6,902 bases of DNA from Cyanobacteria bacterium UBA11370 (lineage in GTDB: Bacteria; Cyanobacteriota; Cyanobacteriia; Cyanobacteriales; Coleofasciculaceae). A program made the translations under genes and the position numbers. The notes below the pieces were generated by a model, which saw nothing but the letters and a program-made list of their open reading frames with translations, was not told the origin of the DNA and ran no database searches. Shown here piece after piece: positions 1 through 5,901 of the stretch (the first letter of the stretch is position 1; every line of letters starts with the position of its first letter). Location: NCBI GenBank assembly GCA_003486645.1, contig DNGI01000081.1, positions 1-6,902 on the forward strand, written 5' to 3'.

Positions 1-36
1 TTTAAGTGAAATACATTTTATTTATTTTTCTTCTCC

Positions 37-71
37 ACTCCCCACTCCCCACTCCCCACTCCCCACTCCCC
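37..71. repeat. Heptanucleotide tandem array, 5 x ACTCCCC
   Basis: Five perfect head-to-tail copies of ACTCCCC occupy 37-71, with a degenerate copy (TTCTCC) just to the left. The array ends exactly where the stop codon of the ABC1 kinase gene begins (72-74, read on the minus strand), so it is the first sequence in the 3' untranslated region of that gene. Short tandem heptamers of this C-rich kind are the STRR class known from filamentous cyanobacteria. On the transcript it would read as five GGGGAGT units. I see no hairpin plus T-tract that would make it an intrinsic terminator. Confidence 0.9.
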
Positions 72-1733
72 CTACTTAACTCGTCCACTTCTAATCATAC
101 TAATCATTAACCACAAACCAATTAAACTAGCGAGTACAAAAAGAATTCCACTCACCCAATAAAAAATTGGATTACTGGGAGCTTGGGAAAAAATCATTGC
201 AGCACCAATTAAAATGGCGGCGGTTACAATACCAAATGTTAGTCTATTTCCCACCCCATCAATCGTGCGACGAAACGGTTCCAACCCTCGCACAGCCACA
301 TTCCATTGTAAGGTTTCAGACGTGACCCGATCTAATAACATTTCCAATTGACGAGGCGCATCTAGTGATAGTGTTTTAATATCCAATGCCGCTCTTAAAA
401 GGTCTTGTAAGGGAGCGTGTCCAATTAATCGTTGCCGGAATAAATCTGCCATTAAGGGTTTAATTTGTTCGATTAAATTGAAATCGGGGTCGAGTTGGCG
501 AGTTACCCCTTCTAAATTGGCTAGGGTTTTAGCATACAAGCCCATATTACTGGGAAGACGAATTTCATGTTTATGGGCAATTTGTAACATTTGATAGGTT
601 AATTGGCTAAAGTTAATTTCGGCGATGTTTAGGTTGTAATAACGTCGGAGTAATCGGTCAAAATCGTTTTGCAAGAGAGCTAAATTTACGGGTGTGGTAG
701 ACTCGGCTAAGTCTAACGTTAATTGACTACAACGCTTGCCATCTAAATTAGCGATCGCTAAAATTAATTCGATTAAAATCTGTTGGGTGCGGGGGTCTAA
801 ACGACCCATTAAACCAAAATCAATCAGAGCAATACGCCCATCTGGGAGATAAAATAAATTTCCGGGATGGGGGTCGGCATGAAAGATGCCATCGATATAA
901 AATTGTTGAAAATACGCTCTGACTAATAAATTGGCGATCGCTTGGCGTTCAGCCTTGGTATTGCCACCATAGGTTGCCCCCTTCCAGTCAGCCAGTAAAA
1001 GGGGAACTCCATTCAGCCATTCCATCACCAGTAACTTTTCACTCGTTAAGTCCCAGTGAATTTCGGGTAGAACAAGCTGTTGAGGATCGAACCAGTAACT
1101 CTTGGAAAGATTGCGGCGTAAAAGGTCAGTGTAACTGGCTTCTTGAGTAAAATTTAATTCAGCTCGTAAGGCGGTTGCAAATTCTTCAACAATAGAGACT
1201 AAATTGTAATATCGTCCCATCTGAGTACGATTGACTAACCGTGCTAAACCACGCAGTAATCGAATATCTTGTTCAACAATTCTATCAATGCCGGGTCGTT
1301 GAATTTTGACTGCCACTTCACGTTGATCAACTAGAGTAGCGCGATGGGTTTGGGCGATAGAACCTGCGGCGACAGGTTGGTGATGAATGGTGGCAAAAAT
1401 TTGTTCTAAAGGCTGATTAAGTTGTTTGCGGATAACCGTTTCTACGGCTTCCCAGGCGACAGGCGGAACTTCGGCTTGTAGGGAGGTTAAGGCTTCAATA
1501 TAGCTTGGAGGTAACAGATCCGGGCGCGTACTGAGGAGTTGTCCTAGCTTAACGTAAACAGGACCTAATTCTACCAAAATATTACATAACACCAATGGGG
1601 GCGGCAATGACGGTTCCTCTGGTTTCCCTCCCAAGAGAAGTCCTCGCATATACCCCCAACCATGTCGTAGCACCACATTAACAATTTTTCTTTGACGAGA
1701 ACTGGTTTGGGCAAGACTTGAAAGCACACGCAC
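72..1733 (-). CDS. ABC1/UbiB (AarF) family atypical protein kinase, membrane-anchored
   Basis: A 553-residue ABC1-family atypical kinase, the family of UbiB/Coq8 and plant ABC1K proteins, which act in quinone and isoprenoid-lipid metabolism. Visible motifs in order: the family-specific KxGQ motif (VKLGQ, about 61-65), the alanine-rich nucleotide loop replacing the usual P-loop (AAGSIAQTH, 122-130), the ATP-binding lysine in VAVKIQRPG (K143), the hinge-like VMEW (236-239), the catalytic loop HADPHPGN (285-292) and the metal-binding DFG (305-307). Two hydrophobic helices near 499-515 and 524-546 should anchor it in the membrane. All key residues are present, so it should be an active ATPase or kinase; its substrate is unknown. 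No ATG is available: the frame opens with GTG at 1733, but AGGAAG (minus strand, 1736-1741) lies only 2 nt from it and 8 nt from a second GTG at 1727, so translation may start at codon 3. Cyanobacteria carry several paralogues, so I give no gene symbol. Confidence 0.95.
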   Translation of the reverse strand: MRVLSSLAQTSSRQRKIVNVVLRHGWGYMRGLLLGGKPEEPSLPPPLVLCNILVELGPVYVKLGQLLSTRPDLLPPSYIEALTSLQAEVPPVAWEAVETVIRKQLNQPLEQIFATIHHQPVAAGSIAQTHRATLVDQREVAVKIQRPGIDRIVEQDIRLLRGLARLVNRTQMGRYYNLVSIVEEFATALRAELNFTQEASYTDLLRRNLSKSYWFDPQQLVLPEIHWDLTSEKLLVMEWLNGVPLLLADWKGATYGGNTKAERQAIANLLVRAYFQQFYIDGIFHADPHPGNLFYLPDGRIALIDFGLMGRLDPRTQQILIELILAIANLDGKRCSQLTLDLAESTTPVNLALLQNDFDRLLRRYYNLNIAEINFSQLTYQMLQIAHKHEIRLPSNMGLYAKTLANLEGVTRQLDPDFNLIEQIKPLMADLFRQRLIGHAPLQDLLRAALDIKTLSLDAPRQLEMLLDRVTSETLQWNVAVRGLEPFRRTIDGVGNRLTFGIVTAAILIGAAMIFSQAPSNPIFYWVSGILFVLASLIGLWLMISMIRSGRVK

Positions 1734-1735
1734 TT

Positions 1736-1741
1736 CTTCCT
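1736..1741 (-). promoter_or_regulatory. Ribosome binding site AGGAAG for the ABC1 kinase
   Basis: On the minus strand AGGAAG precedes two in-frame GTG codons. Its spacing is 2 nt to the GTG at 1733 and 8 nt to the GTG at 1727. Eight nucleotides is the normal distance, so this site favours the inner GTG and a protein two residues shorter. Confidence 0.55.
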
Positions 1742-1786
1742 GAATAGAGTTTATTTTGGATTTTAGATTAAACCTGTCTTGAAAAT

Positions 1787-1807
1787 GGGGAGCGGGGAGT
1801 GGGGAGT
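1787..1807. repeat. Heptanucleotide repeat, 3 units (GGGGAGC, GGGGAGT, GGGGAGT)
   Basis: Three heptamers of the same family as the array at 37-71, but in the opposite orientation on the plus strand. They lie in the 158-bp spacer between the NACHT stop and the ABC1 kinase start, upstream of the kinase. The kinase gene is therefore bracketed by inverted copies of one STRR family. The first unit has diverged by one base (C for T). Confidence 0.85.
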
Positions 1808-1841
1808 TGGAATGACTACTTTAACTTTAGAGTTGATCAGG

Positions 1842-1849
1842 GCGATCGC
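1842..1849. repeat. HIP1 palindrome GCGATCGC (intergenic copy)
   Basis: A perfect HIP1 octamer, the highly iterated palindrome characteristic of many cyanobacterial genomes. Six further perfect copies begin at 751 and 934 (ABC1 kinase), 1979 (NACHT gene), 3857 (tlyA), 5936 and 6126 (udp). Seven copies in 6.9 kb is far more than base composition alone would give and is the clearest sign of the host lineage. Only this copy lies outside a gene. Confidence 0.95.
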
Positions 1850-1891
1850 ACCTCAGCACTGAGAGGGGGAGATAAAATTGCTGCTTTGAAT

Positions 1892-3565
1892 TTAACTCTC
1901 AAGTTTCATCTGAGCAAAATGTTCTAACAGCAGGCGATGGGTGAAGATGTAACCGCCGCCTACTTTTTGTAGGAAGATGCGATCGCTAGCGTAGTCGAGA
2001 AAACGGGCATAGTTCCAGGGAATATAACCATCACGATAAAGGAAAAGGTGCAAGATGAAGTCTGGGATGCAGGTTTTACCACCTCCAACAATCAACCTAA
2101 AATTCAGCGGATAACTCAGTCCAATAATAAGGTTAATAATCAGCTCAATAATCGAACTTGAAAACACCCAACAAATCAGCCCAACACCAACAATCGAACT
2201 TAAAATCAGCCTACGCCTTCCATTTGTTGCTGCTTTCCAATACCATTTCAGGGTTTCTGCTTTTAGTTCTTCTATTTGTCCCATTTTTCCCTTAGCCGAG
2301 GAGAGAGATAGCAGCGCAAAACTTAGCCCATGAATTAGCCCATAAAACAGCCCATAAAACAGCACATCACTCAGTTGATCGCTTACCTTTTCAATCACCC
2401 CAAAATTTAGCCCACCAATCACCCCACCAATCACTCCACTAATCAGCCAACTCATTAAGAAAATTACCAGCAGACAAAGTGTTATTTTACCTTTACTCTG
2501 CAACCATGTAGACTGCATTCCCTGGATGTAAAATACTGTTTGCGACTGCTGAACCATCCTTTTAGCCAGCCAAGTTAGCCAACGTATAGATTGAACTTCC
2601 GAATAGTATTGCTCAATTTTAAAGCGAGTAGGGCGACGAAACATCCGCTTAATATAGGCATCAAATAGCTGTTTTCGTCGTTCTTCCATAACTTCAGGTT
2701 TAGGCAATTCTTCAAGGGCTACTCCTTCATAAGCCAGAACCATAATATTGAGCATTAACGGTGACTTGGCTAACTCCTGTAACGCTGTATCCCCTGCAAT
2801 GAATGCTCTCAACCCTGTCAAATCAGTATTAATAGTATCTAAATAGTAACGGATTTGTTCTGGAGTGAGGGACTTTAAATAAATTGCACTTTGAAAGTTG
2901 AGACGGTTAGAGAGTTGTTCGTAGTCTTTAATGCGGCTACAAACTACCATTGGAGGCGGATAATTTTGATGAAAATCATTCAAGGCAGCAACACAACTCT
3001 CTCGATACTCCGCTTTCACTTCATCTAAACCATCTAGCAGCAGCAAAAGTTCTTCTCTTTCCAACCAATCCCCTACAATTGACTTGGGAATCTGATACTT
3101 ACTGGTCATTTCTTCCACCAGCCAATACCCAATTGCCTGCTTCTTATCTGCCCAAGATGATAAGTTAAAGACTACAGGAATACGGTAATCTAAACCCTGT
3201 TCGGAACGGTTAAGCAAGTCGCGGGTGAGTTTTAGTAAAGTAGTGGTTTTTCCCGCCCCTGGTTCACCTAAAATTAGCAGTGTTCGTCCCTCACCCAACT
3301 GATCAAAAATGGAAATAATTTTAGTTTCCTTGGGTAAAGGCTTTTGCGTTTCATCAGCCGTTTCTAATTCCATGTTCCAGGCAGAAACTACCGCATCCGC
3401 GTGTTTTTCTAAACCCAATTCTATCAATACTTGGTCATGTAGAGAGTTTTCTAAAACACCTTCAACCCAGAATTTCCTAACTTTATTCAGGAGGGCTTGG
3501 CGATTTTTTACTTGCTGTGGTGTCAGGCGACGTAGCCGTATTTCAGCGTCTTCTCGTTCTAACAT
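1892..3565 (-). CDS. NACHT-type STAND NTPase with C-terminal transmembrane domain
   Basis: A 557-residue NACHT NTPase, of the signal-transducing STAND class that includes animal NLRs and bacterial bNACHT proteins. After a charged N-terminal module (about 14-64) come Walker A GEPGAGKTT (100-108), Walker B ending LLLLDGLDEV (174-183, with acidic residues D178, D181 and E182), a sensor-like arginine in VVCSR (R211) and the helical segment LAKSPLMLNIM (265-275). Residues about 361-386, 399-421 and 452-494 form three or four hydrophobic helices with glycine every fourth residue. A soluble tail ends in VGGGYIFTHRLLLEHFAQM, which I recognise from other cyanobacterial NACHT proteins. I see no TPR, WD40, LRR or HEAT sensor repeats. 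The ATG at 3565 is the only usable start: an in-frame TAG lies at 3605-3607 with no other start codon after it. The leader is AT-rich and lacks a Shine-Dalgarno sequence. Role unknown; defence or stress signalling at the membrane is an inference. Confidence 0.93.
   Translation of the reverse strand: MLEREDAEIRLRRLTPQQVKNRQALLNKVRKFWVEGVLENSLHDQVLIELGLEKHADAVVSAWNMELETADETQKPLPKETKIISIFDQLGEGRTLLILGEPGAGKTTTLLKLTRDLLNRSEQGLDYRIPVVFNLSSWADKKQAIGYWLVEEMTSKYQIPKSIVGDWLEREELLLLLDGLDEVKAEYRESCVAALNDFHQNYPPPMVVCSRIKDYEQLSNRLNFQSAIYLKSLTPEQIRYYLDTINTDLTGLRAFIAGDTALQELAKSPLMLNIMVLAYEGVALEELPKPEVMEERRKQLFDAYIKRMFRRPTRFKIEQYYSEVQSIRWLTWLAKRMVQQSQTVFYIQGMQSTWLQSKGKITLCLLVIFLMSWLISGVIGGVIGGLNFGVIEKVSDQLSDVLFYGLFYGLIHGLSFALLSLSSAKGKMGQIEELKAETLKWYWKAATNGRRRLILSSIVGVGLICWVFSSSIIELIINLIIGLSYPLNFRLIVGGGKTCIPDFILHLFLYRDGYIPWNYARFLDYASDRIFLQKVGGGYIFTHRLLLEHFAQMKLES
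2325..2360 (-). repeat. 12-bp tandem repeat inside the NACHT membrane domain (FYGL units)
   Basis: Two identical 12-mers AGCCCATAAAAC (2337-2348 and 2349-2360) follow a diverged copy AGCCCATGAATT (2325-2336), with a further half-match at 2361. Read on the coding strand they encode FYGL FYGL followed by IHGL (about residues 403-413), placing a glycine at every fourth position of a membrane helix. Confidence 0.8.
2414..2449 (-). repeat. 12-bp tandem repeat inside the NACHT membrane domain (GVIG units)
   Basis: Three adjacent 12-mers, ACCAATCACCCC (2414-2425), ACCAATCACTCC (2426-2437) and the more diverged ACTAATCAGCCA (2438-2449), encode the glycine-zipper stretch SGVIGGVIGG (about residues 376-385). 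They are separate from the FYGL repeats but have the same period, so this membrane domain seems to have grown by duplication of 12-bp units. Confidence 0.75.
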
Positions 3566-3654
3566 AAATAAAGTAAAAATAGAAAAATACTCTAACTCAT
3601 AAAGCTATCTGTCTCTTGCCTTTTTTCTAGTATTGTTCGTTTAATTGTGTCTAG

Positions 3655-4482
3655 CTAGTTAGAAGTTGTTTTGGTGCGAAAATGAGCGATAGCAGACTGA
3701 GTAATGTGTTGAATTTCGGCAAAATCGGGATAGGGAAGTTGACTATCGATACCCAACCATAATAGATATTCAATATTACCAGCCGGACCCGTAATGGGCG
3801 AATAGGTTAACCCTTTGTACCTCCAGCCTAATTTGTGGGCAACTTGTAGGATTTGGGCGATCGCATCCGCCTGATCATTCGGATCGCGGACTACACCTTT
3901 TTTGCCAACTCGTTCTCTTCCAACTTCAAACTGGGGTTTAACTAATAAAACGACTTCACGCGGGACTTGTAATAAGTTCCATAACGCCTCCAGAATTTTA
4001 GTTAATGAAATAAACGATACATCCACAACACTAAAATCAGCAGGTGGGTTTTCACCATACAAATCAGTCGGTTGAAGATAGCGTAAATTCGTGCGTTCTT
4101 TTAAAATCACCCGACTATCATTCCGCAAATTCCAAGCCACTTGTCCATAGCCAACATCAACCCCATAAACGAGTTTTGCGCCTGATTGTAGTAAGCAATC
4201 CGTAAAGCCTCCTGTAGAAATTCCGCCATCCAGACAAATGCGTCCTTCTACTGAAATTTTAAATAATTCTAAGGCTTTCGCTAGTTTTTCACCACCTCTA
4301 GAAACATAAGGCGATTTTTCCTGAATTTCAATTTTTGCGGTTGTTTCTATTTCCGTTCCAGGTTTATCAATCACCTGTTGATTAATGCGTACTTTTCCAG
4401 CACGAATCAACCCTTGTGCTTGTTGTCGTGATGAACACAAGTCACGTTCTACTAATAAGATATCGAGTCGTTGTTTAGACAA
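3655..4482 (-). CDS. tlyA: TlyA-family rRNA (cytidine-2'-O)-methyltransferase
   Basis: A 275-residue protein of the usual TlyA length. It transfers methyl from S-adenosylmethionine to the 2'-OH of cytidines in 23S rRNA and, in some members, 16S rRNA. An N-terminal S4 RNA-binding domain (about 4-50, including SRQQAQGLIRAGKVRIN) is followed by the linker PYVSRGGEKL and a Rossmann methyltransferase fold. The SAM loop is LDGGISTGGFTD (84-95), and YGVDVGYGQVAWNLR lies at 106-120. The residues expected for the catalytic tetrad are all present: K66, D154 (VVDVSF), K182 (LVKPQFE) and E238. Annotations of this family as haemolysins are historical. The start is TTG at 4482: it follows an in-frame TAA with no ATG or GTG between, and it gives the typical M-x-K-x-RLD opening. 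No Shine-Dalgarno sequence is visible. The stop is 89 bp upstream of the NACHT start, so readthrough into that gene is possible. Confidence 0.95.
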   Translation of the reverse strand: MSKQRLDILLVERDLCSSRQQAQGLIRAGKVRINQQVIDKPGTEIETTAKIEIQEKSPYVSRGGEKLAKALELFKISVEGRICLDGGISTGGFTDCLLQSGAKLVYGVDVGYGQVAWNLRNDSRVILKERTNLRYLQPTDLYGENPPADFSVVDVSFISLTKILEALWNLLQVPREVVLLVKPQFEVGRERVGKKGVVRDPNDQADAIAQILQVAHKLGWRYKGLTYSPITGPAGNIEYLLWLGIDSQLPYPDFAEIQHITQSAIAHFRTKTTSN

Positions 4483-4512
4483 ATTAGGGTTGGATTGAGT
4501 CGCACCTACTTG

Positions 4513-4540
4513 TTTATATCTTTAGCATAACTTACGCCAA
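4513..4540 (-). promoter_or_regulatory. Candidate sigma-70-like promoter for tlyA
   Basis: On the minus strand TTGGCG (4535-4540) and TATAAA (4513-4518) are separated by 16 bp. They would start transcription about 24 nt before the TTG start codon of tlyA. The -10 box matches the consensus in five of six positions, but the -35 box is weak. The -35 hexamer lies in the left end of the putative MITE-like sequence at 4526-4616. Confidence 0.35.
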
Positions 4541-4616
4541 CTCCTCATTTAAACCCTAGGAGTAGGAGTAGGGTGGGTATTGCCCACCTAACCTATAGAG
4601 TTTCGGAGTAAGTCCT
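4526..4616. repeat. Putative MITE-like intergenic element between tlyA and the PEP-CTERM gene
   Basis: The ends are imperfect inverted repeats: CATAACTTACGCC-AACTC on the left (from 4526), and ATAGGACTTACTCCGAAACTC on the right read from the other strand (to 4616). They share ACTTAC, CC, AA and CTC, with gaps of two bases. The middle holds three TAGG-type hexamers (4557-4574) and the hairpin at 4572-4588. The right end covers the stop codon of the PEP-CTERM gene. GACTTAC-type ends recall small non-autonomous cyanobacterial elements, but that is from memory. The element has no coding capacity. Confidence 0.35.
4572..4588. repeat. Short hairpin GGTGGG-TATTG-CCCACC
   Basis: A perfect 6-bp GC-rich stem (4572-4577 with 4583-4588) and a 5-nt loop. 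It sits 26 bp beyond the stop codon of the PEP-CTERM gene in the direction of transcription. No T-tract follows on either strand, so it is at most an imperfect terminator or RNA-stabilising stem. Similar GGTGGGC-loop-GCCCACC sequences are frequent in cyanobacterial spacers as far as I recall. Confidence 0.6.
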
Positions 4617-5619
4617 ATTTAGATGAGGATACCACCTTTTTCTTCAACAATAAACTCAAACCTAAAACCGCTAGACTAGCAGCACTAATAGCTTGAGGTT
4701 CAGGAACAGAAGTAGGTTGTCTAAATCCTCGAATAACGAACACTTGATTGAGACTTTGAGAGGACAAGAGAAGATCTCCTGTTACTGGATCAATAGTCGA
4801 TCCGATTGGGTTAGCGATATCGGTTAAAAAATCTTGACGAGTATCGGGTTTTGGATCACCATTATCATCGATCGCATAGGCGGCAATTTTCCCCGCATCA
4901 TATTCCAAGAGTAAAAGGCTGTCTTGATTAAATCCCGGATTTCCAGCTTTGATATAGTTAAAACTATCCAGTCCTCCACTTAATTCAATACTTTTACCAG
5001 GCGGGTTAATATCATAGGTTCCTGAACCATCGGGTTTGATCGTTGTATCATAAAATAGATTAGCATTGTAAGAGGTAAATTTGAGCCGACCTGCGCCAGC
5101 AAACCCTTTGGGTACAAAGTTTAATCCGCCTGTTGAAGGAGGAATTCCTAATGTATTGAGATCAATTTGTTTATCAGGATTAGTGCTACCTTGCTTAATT
5201 TGACCGATACTATTATCATCAAAGGACGTGTAGAACAAGACATCTTGCTTAGGACTATAGGCTAAACTGGCATCAACTCCTCCTTGATTAATTCCAGGAG
5301 CGTTGGCAAAAAAAGATGCAGGTTCAAAACCGATAATGCGATCGTTATTATCCCGCATTACTGTTACCGCAAAAATTTTGGCATCCAGGGTATTTGCAGC
5401 GCCACCAATTAGAAGTATGTTGGGATCTCCAGCTTTAAACGTCATACCTGCATAGGTTTCTGGAAGATTCGGTATTACACCTAAATCAGTTACTGAGTAG
5501 AAATTTGAGAACGATGGGGCTAGTGCTGCTGCTTGTGCTTTACTAATGAAAGCGAGGGAAAGAAAAACTGTACCAACAGTAGCGATCGATACCTTTTTCA
5601 TCACGGTTGAAGTCGTCAT
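4615..5619 (-). CDS. Secreted PEP-CTERM sorting-domain protein, possible beta-propeller-like ectodomain
   Basis: A 334-residue exported protein. The N-terminus is a signal peptide: basic residues after M7, a hydrophobic core at about 11-26 and a likely cleavage site AQA|A after residue 30. The C-terminus is a PEP-CTERM sorting signal: VPEP (305-308), a hydrophobic helix (about 310-325) and the basic KKK (326-328). That signal is recognised by an exosortase, which would cleave the protein and release or attach it at the cell surface. The ectodomain has repeating beta-rich segments with Gly/Asp turns (AGDPNILLIGGAAN near 63-76, GSTIDPVTGDLLLSSQ near 273-288), which suggests an NHL or SMP-30-like propeller; this is inference. 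No catalytic motif is recognised. The ATG at 5619 has a strong GAGGAG site 8 nt upstream, which favours it over the ATG at codon 7. No exosortase gene is in the window. Confidence 0.88.
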   Translation of the reverse strand: MTTSTVMKKVSIATVGTVFLSLAFISKAQAAALAPSFSNFYSVTDLGVIPNLPETYAGMTFKAGDPNILLIGGAANTLDAKIFAVTVMRDNNDRIIGFEPASFFANAPGINQGGVDASLAYSPKQDVLFYTSFDDNSIGQIKQGSTNPDKQIDLNTLGIPPSTGGLNFVPKGFAGAGRLKFTSYNANLFYDTTIKPDGSGTYDINPPGKSIELSGGLDSFNYIKAGNPGFNQDSLLLLEYDAGKIAAYAIDDNGDPKPDTRQDFLTDIANPIGSTIDPVTGDLLLSSQSLNQVFVIRGFRQPTSVPEPQAISAASLAVLGLSLLLKKKVVSSSK

Positions 5620-5627
5620 AAAACTTA

Positions 5628-5633
5628 CTCCTC
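5628..5633 (-). promoter_or_regulatory. Strong ribosome binding site GAGGAG for the PEP-CTERM protein
   Basis: GAGGAG on the minus strand lies exactly 8 nt from the ATG at 5619. It is the best Shine-Dalgarno match in the window and fixes the start six codons before the alternative internal ATG. Confidence 0.8.
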
Positions 5634-5726
5634 AAACGAATAAACGCTGATGGGTTATAGGTAACGGCTAATGGAGGAGAGACTATTGAACAATTAGCGT
5701 CAAACTTTCAGTTTATATCTGTGCGA

Positions 5727-5735
5727 AGTATAACA
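5727..5735 (-). promoter_or_regulatory. Candidate extended -10 promoter for the PEP-CTERM gene
   Basis: The minus strand reads TGTTATACT, an extended -10 element (TGn followed by TATACT, five of six matches). There is no good -35 box at the normal distance. Transcription would begin near 5720, giving an untranslated leader of about 100 nt that includes the left arm of the 11-bp inverted repeat. Confidence 0.35.
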
Positions 5736-5753
5736 AACCAGAAAGAATTAAAA

Positions 5754-5794
5754 TGAATTCTGTAACTCCTGAACGTCTGAACTCCTGAATTCTG
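5754..5794. repeat. Degenerate short tandem repeats (TGAATTCTG / AACTCCTGAA)
   Basis: TGAATTCTG occurs at 5754-5762 and 5786-5794, and AACTCCTGAA at 5764-5773 and 5780-5789. A further GAACTCCT lies at 5845-5852, and an inverted copy of the second motif at 5820-5829. This is the look of a decayed cyanobacterial STRR array, of a family different from the ACTCCCC heptamers at the left of the window. Confidence 0.65.
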
Positions 5795-5901
5795 GATTCT
5801 CTCTTAACATTTTTACCTGTCAGGAGTTAGGATTAGAGACTCATGAACTCCTCTACACTTTGCTTGATTAGACTCTGGCTTTAGCCGTTACTATTTTATA
5901 G

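Larger units (their letters stand above)
5661..5891. repeat. Spacer bounded by a perfect 11-bp inverted repeat (GTAACGGCTAA)
   Basis: GTAACGGCTAA at 5661-5671 recurs as its exact reverse complement at 5881-5891, enclosing nearly the whole spacer between the PEP-CTERM start and the udp stop. A second perfect inverted pair, TAACTCCTGA (5763-5772) and TCAGGAGTTA (5820-5829), is nested inside. The arms are roughly concentric, as in a small non-coding mobile element or a long folded leader. No clear target-site duplication is visible and there is no ORF of note inside. Confidence 0.5.

Noticed and set aside
37..71. CRISPR-like array
   Set aside because: The 7-bp units are contiguous with no spacers, so this is a simple tandem repeat.
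1852..1863. Palindrome CTCAG-CA-CTGAG between the NACHT stop and the HIP1 site
   Set aside because: A 5-bp stem with a 2-nt loop and no T-tract cannot act as a terminator. It is probably chance or part of a longer repeat I cannot define.
2950..3168. Plus-strand ORF of 72 codons inside the NACHT gene
   Set aside because: It lies wholly antisense to a well-supported NACHT domain. Its translation has no recognisable motif, signal or composition of its own.
3309..3602. Plus-strand ORF of 97 codons antisense to the NACHT N-terminus
   Set aside because: It overlaps conserved coding sequence on the other strand. Its Ser/Cys-rich translation is typical of a shadow frame, and no ribosome site is seen.
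4526..4550. Mini-ORF on the minus strand (MRSWRKLC) upstream of tlyA
   Set aside because: It has eight codons, overlaps the candidate promoter and the putative element end, and shows no sign of being translated.
5843..5884. Short plus-strand ORF starting ATGAACTCC in the udp/PEP-CTERM spacer
   Set aside because: It has 13 codons and no ribosome site, lies inside repeat-derived sequence, and is of chance length.
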